In this document: positions 6,134 to 7,991 of the stretch, in pieces | Position numbering within the stretch: position 1 is the stretch's first letter | How the letters are laid out: the number at the start of each line of letters is the position of its first letter | NCBI GenBank assembly: GCA_011523485.1 | Contig: WTGR01000051.1 | Location: forward strand, 1-7,991 | From: Acidobacteriota bacterium | GTDB taxonomy: Bacteria; Acidobacteriota; Vicinamibacteria; Vicinamibacterales; UBA8438 | Length of the DNA stretch: 7,991 nt | Reading direction: 5' to 3' | The notes under the pieces: generated by a model | What the model saw: the letters and a program-made list of their open reading frames with translations, nothing else | The model's database searches: none | Told to the model about the DNA's origin: nothing | Made by a program: the position numbers and the translations under genes

Positions 6134-7991
6134 ATGGCCGACTTCGTTCACCTGCACCTGCATACGGAGTACTCGTTGCTCGACGGCGCCTGCCGCATCG
6201 GGGAGATGCTCGACGAAGCGGTCCGCCTCGAGATGCCGGCGGTGGCGGTGACGGAGCACGGGAACCTCTTTTCCGCCGTGAAGTTCCACGACGAGGCGCG
6301 CAAGCGGGGAATCAAGCCGATCATCGGCTGCGAGGTGTACGTCGCCAACGGGGATCGGCGCAATCACAGCGGCACGCCCGGAGAGACGGCCAACCATCTC
6401 GTGCTGCTCGCATCCGACATGGCGGGCTACCACAATCTGATCAAGCTCGTATCGGCAGGCTACACCGAGGGCTTCTACTACAAGCCGCGCATCGACAAGG
6501 AGTTGCTGGCCGTCCATGCCGACGGCATCATCGGACTCAGCAGTTGCCTGAAGGGGGAGGTGGCCACCCAGCTCTGCCGCGATCAGGCGTCGAGAGCCCG
6601 CGAAGCCGCAGCGAGCTTTCGGGACATCCTCGGCGCGAACAACTTCTTCCTGGAGATGCAATACCAGGGCATCGACGACCAGCAGGTGGTGAACCGGGGC
6701 CTGCCGCCCATAGCCGCGGATCTGGGTCTGCCGCTCGTCTGCACCAACGACGTGCACTACCTGCGGCAGGGCGACCATCGTCCGCACGACGTGCTGCTGT
6801 GCATCGGGACGGGGAAGAACGTCGACGACGAGAAACGGCTGCGCTATCACGGCGATCAGTTCTACCTCAAGACGCCGGCGGAGATGGCGGCCGTCTTCGG
6901 CGATTTTCCCGAGGCCCTCCGCAATACGGTGGCCATTGCCGAGCGGTGCGACGTGGACCTGTCCGGCACGGTTCACCGGCTGCCGAACTTCGACGTGCCG
7001 GCGCCGTTCGAGTCCCCGGAAGACTACTTCGCCAGCATGGCGCGTGACGGCTTCGACGAGCGCCGCCCGCGGCTTCGGGCCCTGCGCGAGCGGGGCGCGT
7101 TGCGCCACGACGTCGAGCAGTACGAGCGGCGGTTGACCTACGAGATCGAGATGATCCGCAAGATGGGTTACGCGGGTTACTTCCTCATCGTCTGGGACTT
7201 CATCCGCTACGCCCGCGAACGGGGAATCCCGGTCGGGCCGGGCCGCGGATCGGCGGCCGGCAGCCTCGTCGCCTACTGCATGCGGATCACGGACGTCGAC
7301 CCCCTGGAGCTGGACCTGATCTTCGAGCGCTTTCTCAACCCGGAACGCGTGTCCCTCCCCGACATCGACATCGATTTCTGCGAGCGGCGGCGCGGCGAGG
7401 TGATCGAGTACGTGACGCGCAAGTACGGGCGCGAGAACGTGGCCCAGATCATCACGTTCGGCACGATGAAGGCGCGGGCGGTCGTACGCGACGTCGGGCG
7501 GACTCTCGGCATGTCCTATGCCGAAGTCGACCGGGTGGCGAAGCAGATCCCCCAGACCCTCGACATGACGCTGGCCAAGGCGCTCGCGGAGAACCCGGCG
7601 CTCGAGGAGATGCAGCGGACCACGCCGCAGGTGCAGGAGTTGCTCGACGTCGCACAGCGGCTCGAAGGCGTCACCCGGCACGCCTCGGTACATGCCGCGG
7701 GGGTGGTGATCGCGCCGGCCCCGATCACCGAGTTCGCTCCGCTCTACAAGAAGGACGACATCGTAACCACGCAGTGGGCCATGAACGAGGTCGAGCGCAT
7801 CGGCCTCCTCAAGATGGACTTTCTCGGCCTCAGCACGCTGACGCTGTTGCACGACGCGGTGGATCACATCCGGCGCTCGACCGGCGAGGCGATCCGGCTG
7901 GATGGGATTCCGCTCGACGACGAGAAGGCCTACCGGCTGTTCGGCAGCGGGCAGACGCTCGGCATCTTCCAGTTCGAGAGCTCCGGCATGC
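6134..7991 (+). CDS. dnaE: DNA polymerase III alpha subunit, N-terminal part (runs off the right edge)
   Basis: The first 619 residues of the replicative polymerase (the family is usually about 1150-1200) are visible. The N-terminal PHP domain starts FVHLHLHTEYSLLDG and keeps likely metal ligands: His8, His10, Asp17, Glu41-His42 (TEHGN), Glu67, His88, Cys138 and Asp206/His208 (TNDVHYL). The C-family polymerase core follows, with GPGRGSAAGSLVAY at 368-381. The catalytic pair Asp410 and Asp412 lies in PDIDIDF, and the third catalytic aspartate, Asp562, lies in KMDFLGLSTLT. RHASVHAAGVVIAP (515-528) is another conserved block. The fingers, clamp-binding and OB regions lie beyond the window. This is DnaE1-type, not PolC or the shorter DnaE2/ImuC, judging by the complete PHP motifs, though that separation is not decisive from a partial sequence. 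The ATG at 6134 is preceded at about 10 bases by a weak purine stretch overlapping the guaA stop. Spacing to guaA is 12 bases. Confidence 0.97.
   Translation, partial: MADFVHLHLHTEYSLLDGACRIGEMLDEAVRLEMPAVAVTEHGNLFSAVKFHDEARKRGIKPIIGCEVYVANGDRRNHSGTPGETANHLVLLASDMAGYHNLIKLVSAGYTEGFYYKPRIDKELLAVHADGIIGLSSCLKGEVATQLCRDQASRAREAAASFRDILGANNFFLEMQYQGIDDQQVVNRGLPPIAADLGLPLVCTNDVHYLRQGDHRPHDVLLCIGTGKNVDDEKRLRYHGDQFYLKTPAEMAAVFGDFPEALRNTVAIAERCDVDLSGTVHRLPNFDVPAPFESPEDYFASMARDGFDERRPRLRALRERGALRHDVEQYERRLTYEIEMIRKMGYAGYFLIVWDFIRYARERGIPVGPGRGSAAGSLVAYCMRITDVDPLELDLIFERFLNPERVSLPDIDIDFCERRRGEVIEYVTRKYGRENVAQIITFGTMKARAVVRDVGRTLGMSYAEVDRVAKQIPQTLDMTLAKALAENPALEEMQRTTPQVQELLDVAQRLEGVTRHASVHAAGVVIAPAPITEFAPLYKKDDIVTTQWAMNEVERIGLLKMDFLGLSTLTLLHDAVDHIRRSTGEAIRLDGIPLDDEKAYRLFGSGQTLGIFQFESSGM

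Noticed and set aside
4960..7047. A 695-codon plus-strand frame overlapping guaA and dnaE
   Set aside because: It is an out-of-frame, Arg-rich reading of the two housekeeping genes, crosses their boundary and has no domain.
4487..7867. A stop-free minus-strand frame of 1126 codons running antisense to guaA and dnaE
   Set aside because: guaA and dnaE lie in the same plus-strand frame, so a single antisense frame can stay open across both in DNA this GC-rich. Its product is low-complexity Arg/Ala/His/Asp-rich sequence with no recognisable domain, and the opposite strand carries unmistakable enzymes.

Overview
The window is about 8 kb of very GC-rich (roughly 70%) bacterial chromosome. It is densely coding, with one 89-base divergent intergenic region and otherwise only 4- and 12-base gaps. 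GTG start codons, high GC, a very large multi-membrane-pass sensor paired with a PQQ-type beta-propeller, and guaA next to dnaE would fit an uncultured-type Acidobacteriota genome (for example Vicinamibacteria). That placement is an impression from gene style, not a demonstrated assignment.

Left half (1-4490, minus strand): a two-gene unit read leftwards. The first gene (4490 to 3201) encodes an exported 429-residue beta-propeller of the BamB/PQQ-repeat type, with tryptophans spaced 37-40 residues apart. Four bases after its stop codon, the second gene (3196 to the left edge) begins a very large membrane receptor. Its visible 1065 residues contain about 12 predicted membrane segments, three predicted extracytoplasmic regions and the start of a HAMP linker. 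The output domain, most likely a histidine kinase, lies beyond the window.

Centre (4491-4579): the divergent intergenic region. It holds a rare AT-rich patch containing -10-like hexamers on both strands and a small GC-rich inverted repeat in the presumed guaA leader.

Right half (4580-7991, plus strand): guaA, a complete GMP synthetase of 513 residues with both catalytic centres intact. It is followed 12 bases later by the first 619 residues of dnaE, the replicative DNA polymerase III alpha subunit, which runs off the right edge. The two are probably co-transcribed, which would put the last step of GMP synthesis in one unit with the replicative polymerase.

guaA and dnaE are ordinary housekeeping genes. 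The least ordinary part is the propeller plus giant-sensor pair, which looks like a two-part envelope-sensing module of unknown signal. No RNA genes, insertion sequences, CRISPR arrays or phage genes were found.
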